Source: Roseimaritima ulvae
GTDB taxonomy: Bacteria > Planctomycetota > Planctomycetia > Pirellulales > Pirellulaceae
Direction: 5' to 3'
NCBI RefSeq assembly: GCF_008065135.1
Contig: NZ_CP042914.1
Span: 310,001 to 374,000 of the forward strand
DNA length: 64,000 bases
A program made the position numbers and the translations under genes. The stretch's first letter is position 1. Each line of letters begins with the position of its first letter. Shown here piece by piece: positions 36,565-46,205 of this stretch. The notes beneath the pieces are model-generated. The model worked only from the letters and a program-made list of their open reading frames with translations. It was not told where the DNA came from and searched no databases.

Positions 36565-39500
36565 ATGTGTGTAGAATTTCCCAGCTTTCGTGTCCGTCTG
36601 AGCGTGGCGATTTGCTTGGTTTGTTCCCTGTTCGCCGCGGTCAGCCCGGTGAGCGATGCTCAGGAGCCCACCCTGCCAGCGGGCAATGACGAAGTGGCTC
36701 GCGTGATGCGCGAATTCAAGGGCCGCGGAGACCTGGGCGACGGCTCGGATCCGGCAACCCCGACGGAGACCCTGGAGCGGTTGAAGGTGCCGGCCGATGT
36801 GCAGGTGGAATTGGTCACCGCCGAGCCCACGATCACGCAACCGCTGCACATCAGTTTCGACTTTAAGGGCCGCATGTGGGTGGTGCAGTATCGCCAGTAC
36901 CCCTTCCCCGCCGGGTTGAAGGTGGTTCGCTATGACCAGCATCTACGAGCCGTGTTTGACCGTGTTCCCGCCGCGCCGCCGAATCACGTCGAAGGCGCCG
37001 ACCGGGTCACGATGTTTGAAGATACCAACGGCGACGGTCAATACGATTCGCACCGCGATGTGATCACGGGGCTGAATATCGCCACCAGTGCCGCGGTTAC
37101 TCCTCAGGGCATCTGGGTGATGAACCCTCCCTATTTGCTGTTCTACGAGGATGCCGATCATGACGCGGTGGTCGACGGACCGCCGGCCGTGCATCTGTCT
37201 GGATTTGGTTTGGAAGACACGCACTCGGTGGCCAACAATATTCGCATGGGACCCGATGGTTGGTTGTACGGGGCCAATGGCAGCACCACAACCGCGGCGG
37301 TGCGGGCACCGTTGTCGGCGGACCCCCAAGCCGTGACGGCGTTTCGCGGCCAATGCATTTGGCGCTACCATCCCAGCCAACACGAATTCGAAATCTTCGC
37401 CGAGGGCGGTGGCAACACGTTTGGTTTGGAAATCGATGATGTGGGGCTGACCTTTTCGGGCACCAACGCCGGCAGCACGCGCGGGATGTTTTATCCCCAA
37501 GGCAGCTATGGCGAAAAGAGCTGGGGCAAGCACGGACCATTAACCAACCCCTACGCGTTTGGTTTTTTCCGGCACATGCGTTTCCAAGGGGACACGCGAC
37601 GGTTCACGCAGTCGTTGGCGATCTATCAGGACAACGCCCTGCCCCAGCGTTACCGTGACCAAATCATTGCCATCAATCCGCTGCAACGATGTGTTATCAG
37701 CAGCACATTGGATGACGACACGTCGACGTTTCGCACCACGGATTTTGAGCAAACGATCGACACGGACGATCGCTGGTTCCGGCCGGTGAATATCGCCGTG
37801 GGGCCCGACGGAGCGGTCTACATTGCCGATTGGTACGACACTCGACTGACCCACGTCGATCCCCGTGACACCTGGCACAAATCCAGCGGACGAGTGTACC
37901 GGCTGCGGGCGGCCGACCCCGACGAGGCCGCTTCCACCGACACGTTGCTGCCATCGCGGACACGGTTCGACCTGTTCTCGCTGGAACCCAACCAACTGCT
38001 GGAGCTGCTGTCACACCCTTCTCGCACGCTTCGGTTTTCCTGTCTTGATGTGTTGGCGGCAGCCAGCGACACGTCGCTTGACCCACAGTTGGCGGCGATC
38101 GTCAAAGACGAGACGGACCAGCGGCGATTGAACGCGCTGTGGGTTCTCAGTCGTCGCGGCGCGTTGAACGACGCCCTGCTGTTGGATTTGTTGGCGGCCA
38201 GCGAACCCGATCCCAACCTGCGGCGCTGGGCGATTCGGTTGATCGGCGATCGGCGTACGGCCACCTCGGATCAGGCCACCGCGCTGGCGGCCCTGGCCGA
38301 GAACGAAGCCGACGTTCGCGTGCGCTCGCAGTTGGCATCGTCGGCCAAACGCTTGCCGACCGCGGTTGCGATGCCGGTGATCGAGGCCATGCTGCGGCGG
38401 GATGCGGACGCCGCGGATTTACATCTGCCGCTGTTGGTCTGGTGGGCGCTGGAGGCGCATTGCGGTCGCGACGCGGAAGCGATCACCGAGTTGTTCGCTG
38501 ACGCGTCGCTCTGGGAAACCAAGTTGGTGCAGGACGTGATGTTGTCGCGGTTGATGCGTCGGTTTGCCGCCGCCGGTACCGACGCAGACTATCGCGTGTG
38601 TGCGGAACTGATGAAAGCCGCTCCGAATGTGGACAGCAAACAACGCTTGATGCGAGGATTTGAAGAAGCCTTTACGGGCCGCAAGGTGGATGCTCTGCCG
38701 GCAGAATTGCGCGATGAGTTGGCGGTGTTTCGCGAACAAATGCCGGAATCGGATTTGCCGCTGCGACTGCGACAGGGCGACGCCGAAGCGATCACTGCGG
38801 CGTTACAACAGATTGCCAACCCGGGAGTTTCCGTGCAGCAACGCGTGAAGCTGATCGAGACGCTGGGCGAAACCAAAGCGGCTGCCGCTCCGGCCGCGCT
38901 GCAGAAACGTGTGTCGCAAGATCCTTCGGTGGCCGTGAAGCGAGCGGCGCTACAGGCGCTGTCGCGGTTCGAGGATCCCAGCATCGGTCGCACGATCGCG
39001 TCGTCGTATCACCGTGCGATGGATGCCAGCAGCAACCTGCGAGAGATCGCGATTCGCACGCTGGGCAGTCGTCCGGCTTGGGCGGCCATGCTGATGGAAG
39101 AGATCGCCGCGGCGCGGATCGCCCCCGAACGCGTGCCCGTCGACGTGGTTATGCAGATGCGTTCGATGGACGATCCGCAGCTGAACGAAATGCTGGAACG
39201 ATTTTGGGGCACGCTGCGAGCGACGCCGGCGGAGAAGCAAGCCAAGATCGCCGAGGTCAAGCAGTTGATTGCCAGCGCCGAGCGAATTGAAATGCAGCAC
39301 GGGCAGGCGTTGTTCAAACAGCACTGCGGCAAATGTCATACCCTGTTTGGCGAAGGCGGGCGGGTGGGCCCCGATCTGACGGGGTACGAACGCACCAATG
39401 TGGACTTCTTAACCCATGCTATCGTCGATCCCTCGGCGGCGATTCGCGAAGAATTTACAAACTACCGGATGCTGACGACCGACGGCCAAGTGCTGACCGG

Positions 39501-39693
39501 GTTGTTGGAGAATCAGACGCCGCAAACCTACACCTTGCGGACGGCGGAGGGCCAAGCGGTCCAGATCGCCCGCGACGCGGTGGAAGATCTGAACGCCTCG
39601 CCGGTGTCCTTGATGCCCGACAACCTGTTGACCCCATTGTCGCCGCAGGATATTCGTGATCTGTTTGCATACTTGACTCGCCGCAGCGGCTGA
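36565..39693 (+). CDS. PVC-type heme-binding dehydrogenase with HEAT repeats and cytochrome c domain
   Basis: This exported protein is 1042 aa from ATG 36565, which gives a clean signal peptide (LSVAICLVCSLFAAVSPV). An upstream ATG at 36466 lies inside a REP copy and is unlikely. After about residue 75, PADVQVELVTAEPTITQPLH begins the membrane-bound dehydrogenase beta-propeller, with DGAVYIADWYDTRLTHVDPR near its end. Residues about 470-850 are helical HEAT-like repeats. The C-terminal cytochrome c module has HCGKCHTLFGEGGRVGPDL near residue 920. It is a paralogue of the back half of the 1404-aa fusion but has no ceramidase domain. Confidence 0.9.
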   Translation: MCVEFPSFRVRLSVAICLVCSLFAAVSPVSDAQEPTLPAGNDEVARVMREFKGRGDLGDGSDPATPTETLERLKVPADVQVELVTAEPTITQPLHISFDFKGRMWVVQYRQYPFPAGLKVVRYDQHLRAVFDRVPAAPPNHVEGADRVTMFEDTNGDGQYDSHRDVITGLNIATSAAVTPQGIWVMNPPYLLFYEDADHDAVVDGPPAVHLSGFGLEDTHSVANNIRMGPDGWLYGANGSTTTAAVRAPLSADPQAVTAFRGQCIWRYHPSQHEFEIFAEGGGNTFGLEIDDVGLTFSGTNAGSTRGMFYPQGSYGEKSWGKHGPLTNPYAFGFFRHMRFQGDTRRFTQSLAIYQDNALPQRYRDQIIAINPLQRCVISSTLDDDTSTFRTTDFEQTIDTDDRWFRPVNIAVGPDGAVYIADWYDTRLTHVDPRDTWHKSSGRVYRLRAADPDEAASTDTLLPSRTRFDLFSLEPNQLLELLSHPSRTLRFSCLDVLAAASDTSLDPQLAAIVKDETDQRRLNALWVLSRRGALNDALLLDLLAASEPDPNLRRWAIRLIGDRRTATSDQATALAALAENEADVRVRSQLASSAKRLPTAVAMPVIEAMLRRDADAADLHLPLLVWWALEAHCGRDAEAITELFADASLWETKLVQDVMLSRLMRRFAAAGTDADYRVCAELMKAAPNVDSKQRLMRGFEEAFTGRKVDALPAELRDELAVFREQMPESDLPLRLRQGDAEAITAALQQIANPGVSVQQRVKLIETLGETKAAAAPAALQKRVSQDPSVAVKRAALQALSRFEDPSIGRTIASSYHRAMDASSNLREIAIRTLGSRPAWAAMLMEEIAAARIAPERVPVDVVMQMRSMDDPQLNEMLERFWGTLRATPAEKQAKIAEVKQLIASAERIEMQHGQALFKQHCGKCHTLFGEGGRVGPDLTGYERTNVDFLTHAIVDPSAAIREEFTNYRMLTTDGQVLTGLLENQTPQTYTLRTAEGQAVQIARDAVEDLNASPVSLMPDNLLTPLSPQDIRDLFAYLTRRSG

Positions 39694-39788
39694 GTCGTCA
39701 GCAATCCAGAAAACCAGAAAGTCCCACCATTTCTACAACGGATTCTCAGACCCCTGTCCGAACTGAACCGACCGTAGGAGCCGCCAGG

Positions 39789-41030
39789 GTGCCGGCGGAC
39801 GAGGCCCCCGATCTATCGCGTCCGACCACCTGGCAACCGCTGCAGTCGCCGATGTTTCGGATGTTTTGGTTGGCCTCGCTAGCATCCAATTTGGGTACTT
39901 GGATCCATGAAGTCGGCGCCAGTTGGCTGATGACGGACTTGGTGGATTCGGCCGTGATGGTGTCGGCGGTGCGGACGTCGATGTCGTTGCCGATTTTGTT
40001 TCTGGCGTTGCCGGCGGGCGTGTTGGCCGATCGTATGGATCGCCGGCATCTGCTGATCATGACGCAGTTGTTGATGTTGTCGGTGGCCGCCACGATGGCC
40101 GCGCTCAGCTGGGCCGAACGAGTGCATCCGATGGGTCTGCTGGGGCTGACCATGTTGATGGGCATCGGGATGGTGTTGCACATGCCGACCTGGCAGGCTT
40201 CGACGCCCGAGCTGGTGCCGCGACGGATGTTGCCGCAAGCGGTCGCGATGGGCAGTATCAGTTTCAACCTGGCACGATCCGTCGGGCCGGCCGTGGGCGG
40301 AATCCTGGTCGGATCGTTTGGCGCCTGGTCGGCGTTTGCCGTCAACGCCTGCTCGTTTGCCGGCGTCTTGGTGGTGCTGATTACGTGGAAACGCACGCGG
40401 TTGGAGCACTCCAATGGCAAGTCCTTTGTCGAATCGATGACCGAGGGCATGCGGTTCGTCCGCGATGACCGCACGATGCGACACGTGTTGTTACGTGTAT
40501 TGATGTTTGTCTTGCCAGCCAGTGCGATGTGGTCGCAATTGCCGTTGATCGCTCGTTACCAATTGCTGTGGGGCTCGCGTGGTTTTGGGCTGTTGATCGG
40601 CGGTTTGGGATTGGGCGCCGTGCTGGGAGCGTTTTTGATCGACCGCGTGCGTCGCCGTTTAGGCAGCGATCAATTATTGACCGTCACGATGCTGGTGTTT
40701 GCCGTGTTACTGGCTTGCTTGGCGGCATCGACATCGAAGATCCTGTCGTTCCTGATCATTGTGCCGCTGGGCGGTTGTTGGATGACCGTGCTGACCACCT
40801 TAAACGCCACCGCGCAGATGACGCTGCCGCAGCCGCTGCGAGCTCGCGGCATGGCCTGTTATCTGATGAGTTTGGCCTTGGGGATGGCCGCCGGATCGAT
40901 GATCTGGGGCCAGATCGCTCAACTGGCGTCCCCGGCGACAAGCGTGATCGTCGCCGCCGGGGTGTTGCCGGTGATGGCGCTGGTGGGCAAATCGTGGTCG
41001 GTGGGCACGTCGCTGACGGAGGATAGTTAG
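39789..41030 (+). CDS. MFS transporter (EntS-like exporter group)
   Basis: The 413-aa protein has twelve predicted helices and the major-facilitator loop LPAGVLADRMDRRHLLIMTQ between helices 2 and 3. Its N-terminal WLASLASNLGTWIHEVGASW is typical of the EntS/macrolide-exporter-like branch, so efflux of a small molecule is likely. I chose GTG 39789, with AGGAG 8 nt upstream. The frame is open further upstream to an ATT at 39729 that would give a Ser/Thr-rich tail. It lies 95 bp after the heme dehydrogenase gene. Confidence 0.85.
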   Translation: MPADEAPDLSRPTTWQPLQSPMFRMFWLASLASNLGTWIHEVGASWLMTDLVDSAVMVSAVRTSMSLPILFLALPAGVLADRMDRRHLLIMTQLLMLSVAATMAALSWAERVHPMGLLGLTMLMGIGMVLHMPTWQASTPELVPRRMLPQAVAMGSISFNLARSVGPAVGGILVGSFGAWSAFAVNACSFAGVLVVLITWKRTRLEHSNGKSFVESMTEGMRFVRDDRTMRHVLLRVLMFVLPASAMWSQLPLIARYQLLWGSRGFGLLIGGLGLGAVLGAFLIDRVRRRLGSDQLLTVTMLVFAVLLACLAASTSKILSFLIIVPLGGCWMTVLTTLNATAQMTLPQPLRARGMACYLMSLALGMAAGSMIWGQIAQLASPATSVIVAAGVLPVMALVGKSWSVGTSLTEDS

Positions 41031-41114
41031 CGGCGGAGCGGTATTCGGGGCTTTACAGCCCCGGCAATGGCTATGCCGGCTTAAACCCAGCTGTGGTACA
41101 TCTGCGGCAGTCGC

Positions 41115-41134
41115 CAGGCACGGAGTGCCGACAT
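41115..41134 (+). repeat. GGA-loop hairpin left of the second IS
   Basis: CAGGCACGGAGTGCCGACAT has the stem GGCAC/GTGCC. A sister copy with stem GGCCC/GGGCC (42725-42743) lies on the other side of the IS, with otherwise matching bases. Confidence 0.75.
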
Positions 41135-41155
41135 AATCTCTGCCGGGGGTGTGAA

Positions 41156-42689
41156 CCCAATGCCACCTACTTTGGTTTTTCCGGGGGGGATGGCTGGAAT
41201 CGACAGCTCTTTGGCACGGAATTCGCGCAGTGAAATTGGTTTCTTTTCCAATGTCACTTTGGCGTAGAAACCGTGATGGTAGCACCAACAAACGAATCCG
41301 ATCCTGATTCTCCGTTCTGTCGTGCAAAGACTTTGCTTGCCGATTTGATTGGCTTACCTCAGCTTCAAGCTGCCTTTGAAGGACAGGAACCTTCTCACGC
41401 CAAAAGGGTCTACACGCAGGCACCCACGCTCTGGTTGCTGGTGATGCAGCGACTAGGAGGTGGACTGACGCTTGAGCAAGTTGTCAAAGACCTCATCAAT
41501 AACCACAGTGACATTCTGCCCGAGAATCGACGAGTCACCGAAGGCAAGCTGTCTGAAAATAACTCCGCTTACAACAAGGCTCGGCAGAATCTGCCAATTG
41601 AAGTGATCGAGGAATTCTCACATCGAGTATGCGATCACCTGGCTCGTCGGGCGGAACCAGCTTTCCTAGACCAGCGCGTCTTCATCCTCGATGGAACGAC
41701 CATCACGCTGCCGCCAACACAGGAACTAAAAAAGGCTTTCCCGCCCGCAATGAACAAGCACGGCGAGTCGGTATGGCCAGTGGCTTGTTTGATGGTTGCT
41801 CACGAAATGCAGACCGGCTGCGCGTTGGTTCCCCAGGTCGATCCGATGTACGGCTCCAAAAACTCCAGCGAACCGAAACAAGCTGAGAAGATCATTGACC
41901 GACTTCCCGAGAACTCGATCGTGTTGGCGGATAGCGGTTTCGGCATCTTTTCAGTCGCTTTCCATTGCCAGTTGCGAGCAAAGCCGTTCGTCTTCAGGTT
42001 GACCAAACAGCGTTACAAAGCGTACATCAAGAAGGCCACTCTGATCGAAGAAACGGAAGGTTGCCGAACCTATCACCTGATCTGGAAACCGACCGCTAAA
42101 GAACGAAAGAAACATCCTGCGCTTCCGGCCGACGCAGCCGTCGAGGCATTCATTCATCAAGTCGATTTGGAGAATGAGCAAACGCTTGAATTGGTTACCA
42201 ATGTTGAGACTGATGGGGTATCGGTCGGGGAGTTGTATCGGCGGCGGTATGATATTGAATTCGATATCCGAGACCTGAAGGTCACGATGGACTCCGAGAA
42301 CATTCGTGCCAAGAGCGTCGACACGGTCAAGAAAGAGTTGCTGGGATCAGTGATCGCTTACAACCTAGTGACTCAGTTTCGCAAACAAGCGGCTAAACTG
42401 ATCAATGTCAAACCTCGTCGCCTCAGCTTCAGCGGCGTGTGGACGACATTTCGTTACGACCTTCTGTACAAAGACTTCAACACGCTGGAAGAGTGGAACC
42501 TTGCCTACCAAGGAGCACTGGTGAGCGCATCAGGCCGCAAGCTGCCTAATCGCAAAGAGCCACGGAGCTACCCCCGCCTTGCCCATGCGCGCCGCCAAAA
42601 GACAACCAAATTTCAAAAATCGCTTCGGAAATCCAATACCAAAGACCCAACTCCCCCACCCGATTAACGGAAAAGTAGGTGGCATTGGG
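41156..42689 (+). mobile_element. Second IS4-family insertion sequence, complete (~1534 bp)
   Basis: Perfect inverted repeats CCCAATGCCACCTACTTT (41156-41173) and complement (42672-42689) bound the element, and TGTGAA is duplicated at 41150-41155 and 42690-42695. Removing the element restores CCGGGGGTGTGAACCCCCGG, a hairpin whose loop was the insertion point. It shares no ends with the IS at 29.8 kb. Confidence 0.92.
41276..42667 (+). CDS. IS4-family transposase (second type)
   Basis: The 463-aa transposase shows VFILDGTTITLPPTQELKKA (first Asp, near residue 140), NSIVLADSGFGIFSVAF (second Asp, near 215) and YRRRYDIEFDIRDLKVTMDS (YREK-type Glu block, near 325). The basic C-terminal tail is rich in Lys, Arg and Pro. 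ATG 41276 is preferred to the adjacent GTG 41273. It differs clearly in sequence from the transposase at 29.9 kb, so the window hosts two separate IS lineages. Confidence 0.93.
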   Translation: MVAPTNESDPDSPFCRAKTLLADLIGLPQLQAAFEGQEPSHAKRVYTQAPTLWLLVMQRLGGGLTLEQVVKDLINNHSDILPENRRVTEGKLSENNSAYNKARQNLPIEVIEEFSHRVCDHLARRAEPAFLDQRVFILDGTTITLPPTQELKKAFPPAMNKHGESVWPVACLMVAHEMQTGCALVPQVDPMYGSKNSSEPKQAEKIIDRLPENSIVLADSGFGIFSVAFHCQLRAKPFVFRLTKQRYKAYIKKATLIEETEGCRTYHLIWKPTAKERKKHPALPADAAVEAFIHQVDLENEQTLELVTNVETDGVSVGELYRRRYDIEFDIRDLKVTMDSENIRAKSVDTVKKELLGSVIAYNLVTQFRKQAAKLINVKPRRLSFSGVWTTFRYDLLYKDFNTLEEWNLAYQGALVSASGRKLPNRKEPRSYPRLAHARRQKTTKFQKSLRKSNTKDPTPPPD

Positions 42690-42724
42690 TGTGAACCCCC
42701 GGACTTGAGCCCTTATATACACAG

Positions 42725-42743
42725 CAGGCCCGGAGGGCCGACA
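42725..42743 (+). repeat. GGA-loop hairpin right of the second IS
   Basis: CAGGCCCGGAGGGCCGACA carries the compensated stem GGCCC/GGGCC relative to the copy at 41115. Confidence 0.75.
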
Positions 42744-42779
42744 CAGTTTTGCGATGTCTGTGTCGCGGTAACCGAGGCC

Positions 42780-44420
42780 CTACAGCCCCAGCACGTCCAC
42801 GCCCTGTTCGAACACCACGTCGACGGGGATGCCGAGGTCGCTCAGGCGATCGAGTTCGGCTTGCAGGTCGGGTTTGATGATGCCTTGTTCGGCGACCAGT
42901 TTGGCCGCGCCGGCGTAGTCGCCGTCTCCTTGCAGTTTTAATAGCAAGCCGGAAAGTTCTTGCGTGGCGGCTTGCAACCGCTGCATGTCGACACGGTACC
43001 GGCCGTCTTCACCGCGCTGGAACGCTCCGCGGCTTTGGAAGAAGTTAAAACGAATCATGTTCGCTTTGCCGTGCGCACTCGACGCACCGAATCGCACGCT
43101 GCGAAAGATGCCGGCCATGAAGGTCACGTAGTAGTCTTCCAGCTTGCCTTCGATTTCACCCTGCTGGTGCAACTGGGTGATCATATGCAGGCCCAGGATA
43201 TCGGCTTTGCCTTCTTCGATCGCTCCGTACTGTTCCTTTAACGCTTCGCGACAGGTTTGTTGGCCGTCCAGGGTGTTTTTGATGCCCAGCCCGTGCGCGA
43301 CTTCGTGGAACATGATGTTGCTGAAGAAGGCGTCGAAGGTGATGTGTTTGCGTTGGTCTTCGGCGATCAATTCGTCGGCGATGGGAATCAGGATTTTGTC
43401 GAATTTGGCCCGCATGGCGTTCTGCAGTTGTAGCCGTCGCGTGCCTTTTTTGATCTGCACCTGTTCGTCATTGGGCAGGTTGATGGCGATCGTTTTGGAG
43501 CCCGAGTTGCAGTCGCCGGCGTAGTAGACCACGTCGTAGGCGTTCAGCTCGGTGTCGGTGCCAGGTTTTTCTTGCTTGTAGGCGTCCGGTACCGGCAAGC
43601 TGGCCTGCAGTGCCGGCAGGAACTGGGCGTAGTGCGCCAGTCGCTCGCTCCACTGTTTGTCTTTGATCAGCACGTAACATTCGTGCGCGGTTTTGTAGCC
43701 GTAAAGTTTGTCTTCGTAGTTTTCGATCGGTCCGATGACGACGTCGATGGTGTTGGTTTTCATGTCCAGCCAAGCGAAATCGGAGGGCTGGTAATCATCG
43801 GTCAAAAGCGCGTCGGCACGCAGTTCCAGGTACCGTCGTAGTCCCACGTCGTCGGCCAACGCAGCGGCTTTGCGGAGCAGCGTGGCGGCTTGTTTAACTT
43901 CGGCTTTGAAATGGCGATGGTAGGGAACCACCGTCAGCGCGCCGGCAGCGTCGCGTCGTAAGAACGTGTATTGACTGTCTTTGCCCGGCAGTTTGACGGC
44001 GTTGAATTCTTCCTTGGTCATGTCCGTCGGGTAGAAGTTCGCTCCGGCCGGTTTTTCACCCACGCCGGGGATGAAGGGCGAGTTGCCGTCGAGCCGATCC
44101 CAGGGGCCGTAATTGATGCGAGCGAATTTCCGGGCGACCGGGGAATCGATCGACTGCAGCAATTGTTCGCGGTCGCCATAAGCTTCGTACCAGAAGCAGC
44201 GATCCATGATGTCCGCCGCTTCGATCAACAGCGGAAGCATCTGCTTCTCCCGGTCGGACAGTTGCGACAGGTCGGTGGTCAGGCGGACGGGCGCGTATTG
44301 GTCCAATCGCTGTTGGATCGATGCGGTCGCGGAGGTGTCTTGTGAGAAGGCGCTCAGTGGAAACAGCGCGGTTGCGGCCAAGGTGAGGACGGTGAGCGAA
44401 AGCAGGCTGGATTGTCGCAT
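42780..44420 (-). CDS. Exported dipeptidyl-peptidase III (M49)-like zinc hydrolase
   Basis: The 546-aa protein has a signal peptide (LLSLTVLTLAATALFPLSAF). Residues about 340-400 hold NIMFHEVAHGLGIKNT and IEEGKADILGLHMI. These supply two zinc His, a catalytic Glu and a downstream Glu ligand. Classical M49 enzymes use HExxxH, while this one has HEVAH (HExxH) spacing, as I recall for some bacterial relatives. It probably cleaves short peptides outside the cytoplasm. The last residues VDVLGL abut the repeat-rich region beside the IS. No operon partner is evident. Confidence 0.78.
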   Translation of the reverse strand: MRQSSLLSLTVLTLAATALFPLSAFSQDTSATASIQQRLDQYAPVRLTTDLSQLSDREKQMLPLLIEAADIMDRCFWYEAYGDREQLLQSIDSPVARKFARINYGPWDRLDGNSPFIPGVGEKPAGANFYPTDMTKEEFNAVKLPGKDSQYTFLRRDAAGALTVVPYHRHFKAEVKQAATLLRKAAALADDVGLRRYLELRADALLTDDYQPSDFAWLDMKTNTIDVVIGPIENYEDKLYGYKTAHECYVLIKDKQWSERLAHYAQFLPALQASLPVPDAYKQEKPGTDTELNAYDVVYYAGDCNSGSKTIAINLPNDEQVQIKKGTRRLQLQNAMRAKFDKILIPIADELIAEDQRKHITFDAFFSNIMFHEVAHGLGIKNTLDGQQTCREALKEQYGAIEEGKADILGLHMITQLHQQGEIEGKLEDYYVTFMAGIFRSVRFGASSAHGKANMIRFNFFQSRGAFQRGEDGRYRVDMQRLQAATQELSGLLLKLQGDGDYAGAAKLVAEQGIIKPDLQAELDRLSDLGIPVDVVFEQGVDVLGL

Positions 44421-44435
44421 GAGTTATCAACCAGT

Positions 44436-44459
44436 CCACCGTCTGGCGACGGTAGCTAC
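44436..44459 (-). repeat. REP-like hairpin (CGCCAG loop) between two genes
   Basis: On the minus strand it reads GTAGCTACCGTCGCCAGACG then GTGG. The stem triplet CGT/ACG is unique to this copy in the window and is fully compensated. Confidence 0.8.
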
Positions 44460-44479
44460 GAGAAAGAAGGTATCGAAAA

Positions 44480-45286
44480 CTACTTAAAACTGTGTTTGGC
44501 TTCCGGGTATTCGCCGCTGCGGACTTCGTCGCAGTAGCTGCGTACCGAATGGGAAATCGTCTGTCGAAGATTATCGTATTGTTTGACAAACCGAGGCAGG
44601 TAGCCGGCGGTTAATCCGATCAGGTCGTTGGTCACCAGTACTTGCCCGCTGACATGCGGGCCCGCGCCGATCCCGATCGTGGGCACCGAGAGGGCTTCGG
44701 TGATCTGCCGCGCGGTATCGGTGGGCACACATTCGATCAGCACGGCAAACGCGCCGGCTTGTTCGGCGGTATTCGCGTCGAGGATAAGTTTTTCGGTGTC
44801 GCGTTGCACTCGATAGCCACCGTCCTGATGCACGTTCTGTGGTCGCAGGCCGACGTGGGCCATCACCGGGATGCCGGCCGTGGCCAGGGCTTCGATCCGC
44901 TGAGCCTGTTCGCTGCCGCCTTCCAGTTTGACGGCGTGGCAGCGGGTTTCTTTCAGCACGCGGGCGCCGGCGCGAAGCGATTGCTCGATCGACAACTGGC
45001 CTTCGGGAAAAGGCAGATCGACCACCACCAAGGCACGCTGCGCGGCGCGACCCACCATTTCGGCATGGTAGATCATCTGGTCCATGGTCACCGGCAGCGT
45101 GGTCTCATGGCCCTGCACCACCATCGCCATGGAATCGCCAACCAGCAAACAATCCACCCCGGCCTCGTCCAAGATCTGGGCGGTGGGAAAGTCGTAGGCC
45201 GTCAGCATCGTGATCGGCTGCGCATCGCGAGCCATCTGGGCGAGGGTGGTCGTGGTGATGCGGGGGGGCGGCGAAGGGTTGGACAT
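44480..45286 (-). CDS. panB: 3-methyl-2-oxobutanoate hydroxymethyltransferase
   Basis: The first committed enzyme of pantothenate synthesis transfers a hydroxymethyl group from methylene-tetrahydrofolate to alpha-ketoisovalerate. The 268-aa product is standard length. Recognisable blocks are ITMLTAYDFPTAQILDEAGV, LLVGDSMAMVVQGHETTLPV (metal-binding Asp), AVKLEGGSEQAQRIEALATA, and the C-terminal TIGIGAGPHVSGQVLVTNDL. I chose ATG 45286 over an in-frame start at 45352. No other pan genes are in the window. Confidence 0.95.
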   Translation of the reverse strand: MSNPSPPPRITTTTLAQMARDAQPITMLTAYDFPTAQILDEAGVDCLLVGDSMAMVVQGHETTLPVTMDQMIYHAEMVGRAAQRALVVVDLPFPEGQLSIEQSLRAGARVLKETRCHAVKLEGGSEQAQRIEALATAGIPVMAHVGLRPQNVHQDGGYRVQRDTEKLILDANTAEQAGAFAVLIECVPTDTARQITEALSVPTIGIGAGPHVSGQVLVTNDLIGLTAGYLPRFVKQYDNLRQTISHSVRSYCDEVRSGEYPEAKHSFK

Positions 45287-45433
45287 GGGGCGTCGAGCGG
45301 GAGAGACCAAAGGGACAGAAAGGAAAACAGGGACAGAAAGGACGGCAGGCACCTTTGTCAGAACCAGTCTATGCCTTCGGCCATGAGGCGTCAGGGGATA
45401 GGCTCTTACCCTTTTGATTCTAAGGCTTCTGCT

Positions 45434-45500
45434 GTAGCCGAAGTCGCCAGACTTTGGAGACGTTTGCCGGGGCGGTCCAATCTCCGGCGAGATCGACTAC
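45434..45500. repeat. Inverted pair of REP-like hairpins (CGCCAG loop)
   Basis: The left copy is GTAGCCGAAGTCGCCAGACT and TTGGA; the right copy, reversed, is GTAGTCGATCTCGCCGGAGA and TTGGA. The pair lies in the divergent gap between panB and the metallophosphoesterase, where promoters of both genes must also be. Confidence 0.85.
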
Positions 45501-45561
45501 GTTAGAACGGAATATTGATACTGCACCCGTCCTTAAAAACTTGCGAAACGAAATCCGTGTG

Positions 45562-46185
45562 ATGAAAATTTTGTGCTTTAGTGACCTGCATCGTGACACG
45601 GCTGCGGCCGAACGCTTGGTGACGTTGGCCGATGGCGTGGATCTGGTGATCGGTGCCGGCGATTTTGCCAATCAACATCATGGACTGGCCGATACGCTGG
45701 ATATTCTGGCCGCGATTTCCCAGCCGGCCATTTTGGTGCCCGGCAATGGCGAGACGGTGGAAGAGCTGCGAGACGCGGTGACGATGGCTAATTGGTCTAG
45801 CGCCACGGTGCTGCACGGCGGAGGCTGTGAGCTGGCCGGAGTACCCTGTTGGGGTGTCGGTGGCGGAATTCCGGTGACCCCGTTCGGGGCGTGGAGCTAC
45901 GACTTTGATGAGTCGCAGGCGACGGAAATGTTGAGCGGTTGTCCGCAGGGCGGGATTCTGGTCGTGCATTCGCCGCCGCTCGATACGGTCGATCACGATA
46001 GTTCGGGCCGGGTCCGCGGCAGCCAAGCGATTCGCGACGCGGTGCTCGAGAAGCAGCCCCGGCTGGTGGTCTGCGGCCACATCCACAGCGACTGGGGCAA
46101 GCAGGTTACGCTGGGCGAATCGCAGATTCTGAACGCCGGCCCACAAGGCGTGGTGGTGGAGTTGCCGGCAGGCAGCCGCCGGTAG
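45562..46185 (+). CDS. Calcineurin-like metallophosphoesterase
   Basis: The 207-aa cytoplasmic protein starts MKILCFSDLHRDTAAAERLV (first metal motif, DxH). It continues with DLVIGAGDFANQHHGL (GD), LVPGNGETVEEL (GNxE), VVHSPPLDTVDHD (H) and VVCGHIHSDWGKQV (GHxH), which is the complete motif set. It is expected to cleave phosphoesters with two metals; the substrate is unknown. The longer reading from 45454 translates through a REP copy and is rejected. The TAG stop falls within GGTAGCCGAG, a degenerate REP head. Confidence 0.93.
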   Translation: MKILCFSDLHRDTAAAERLVTLADGVDLVIGAGDFANQHHGLADTLDILAAISQPAILVPGNGETVEELRDAVTMANWSSATVLHGGGCELAGVPCWGVGGGIPVTPFGAWSYDFDESQATEMLSGCPQGGILVVHSPPLDTVDHDSSGRVRGSQAIRDAVLEKQPRLVVCGHIHSDWGKQVTLGESQILNAGPQGVVVELPAGSRR

Positions 46186-46205
46186 CCGAGGACGTGGCTC
46201 CCATT

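Noticed and set aside
39729-39788. ATT start for the MFS transporter
   Set aside because: The frame is open and would give a plausible Ser/Thr-rich N-terminus, but ATT starts are very rare and GTG 39789 has AGGAG at good spacing.
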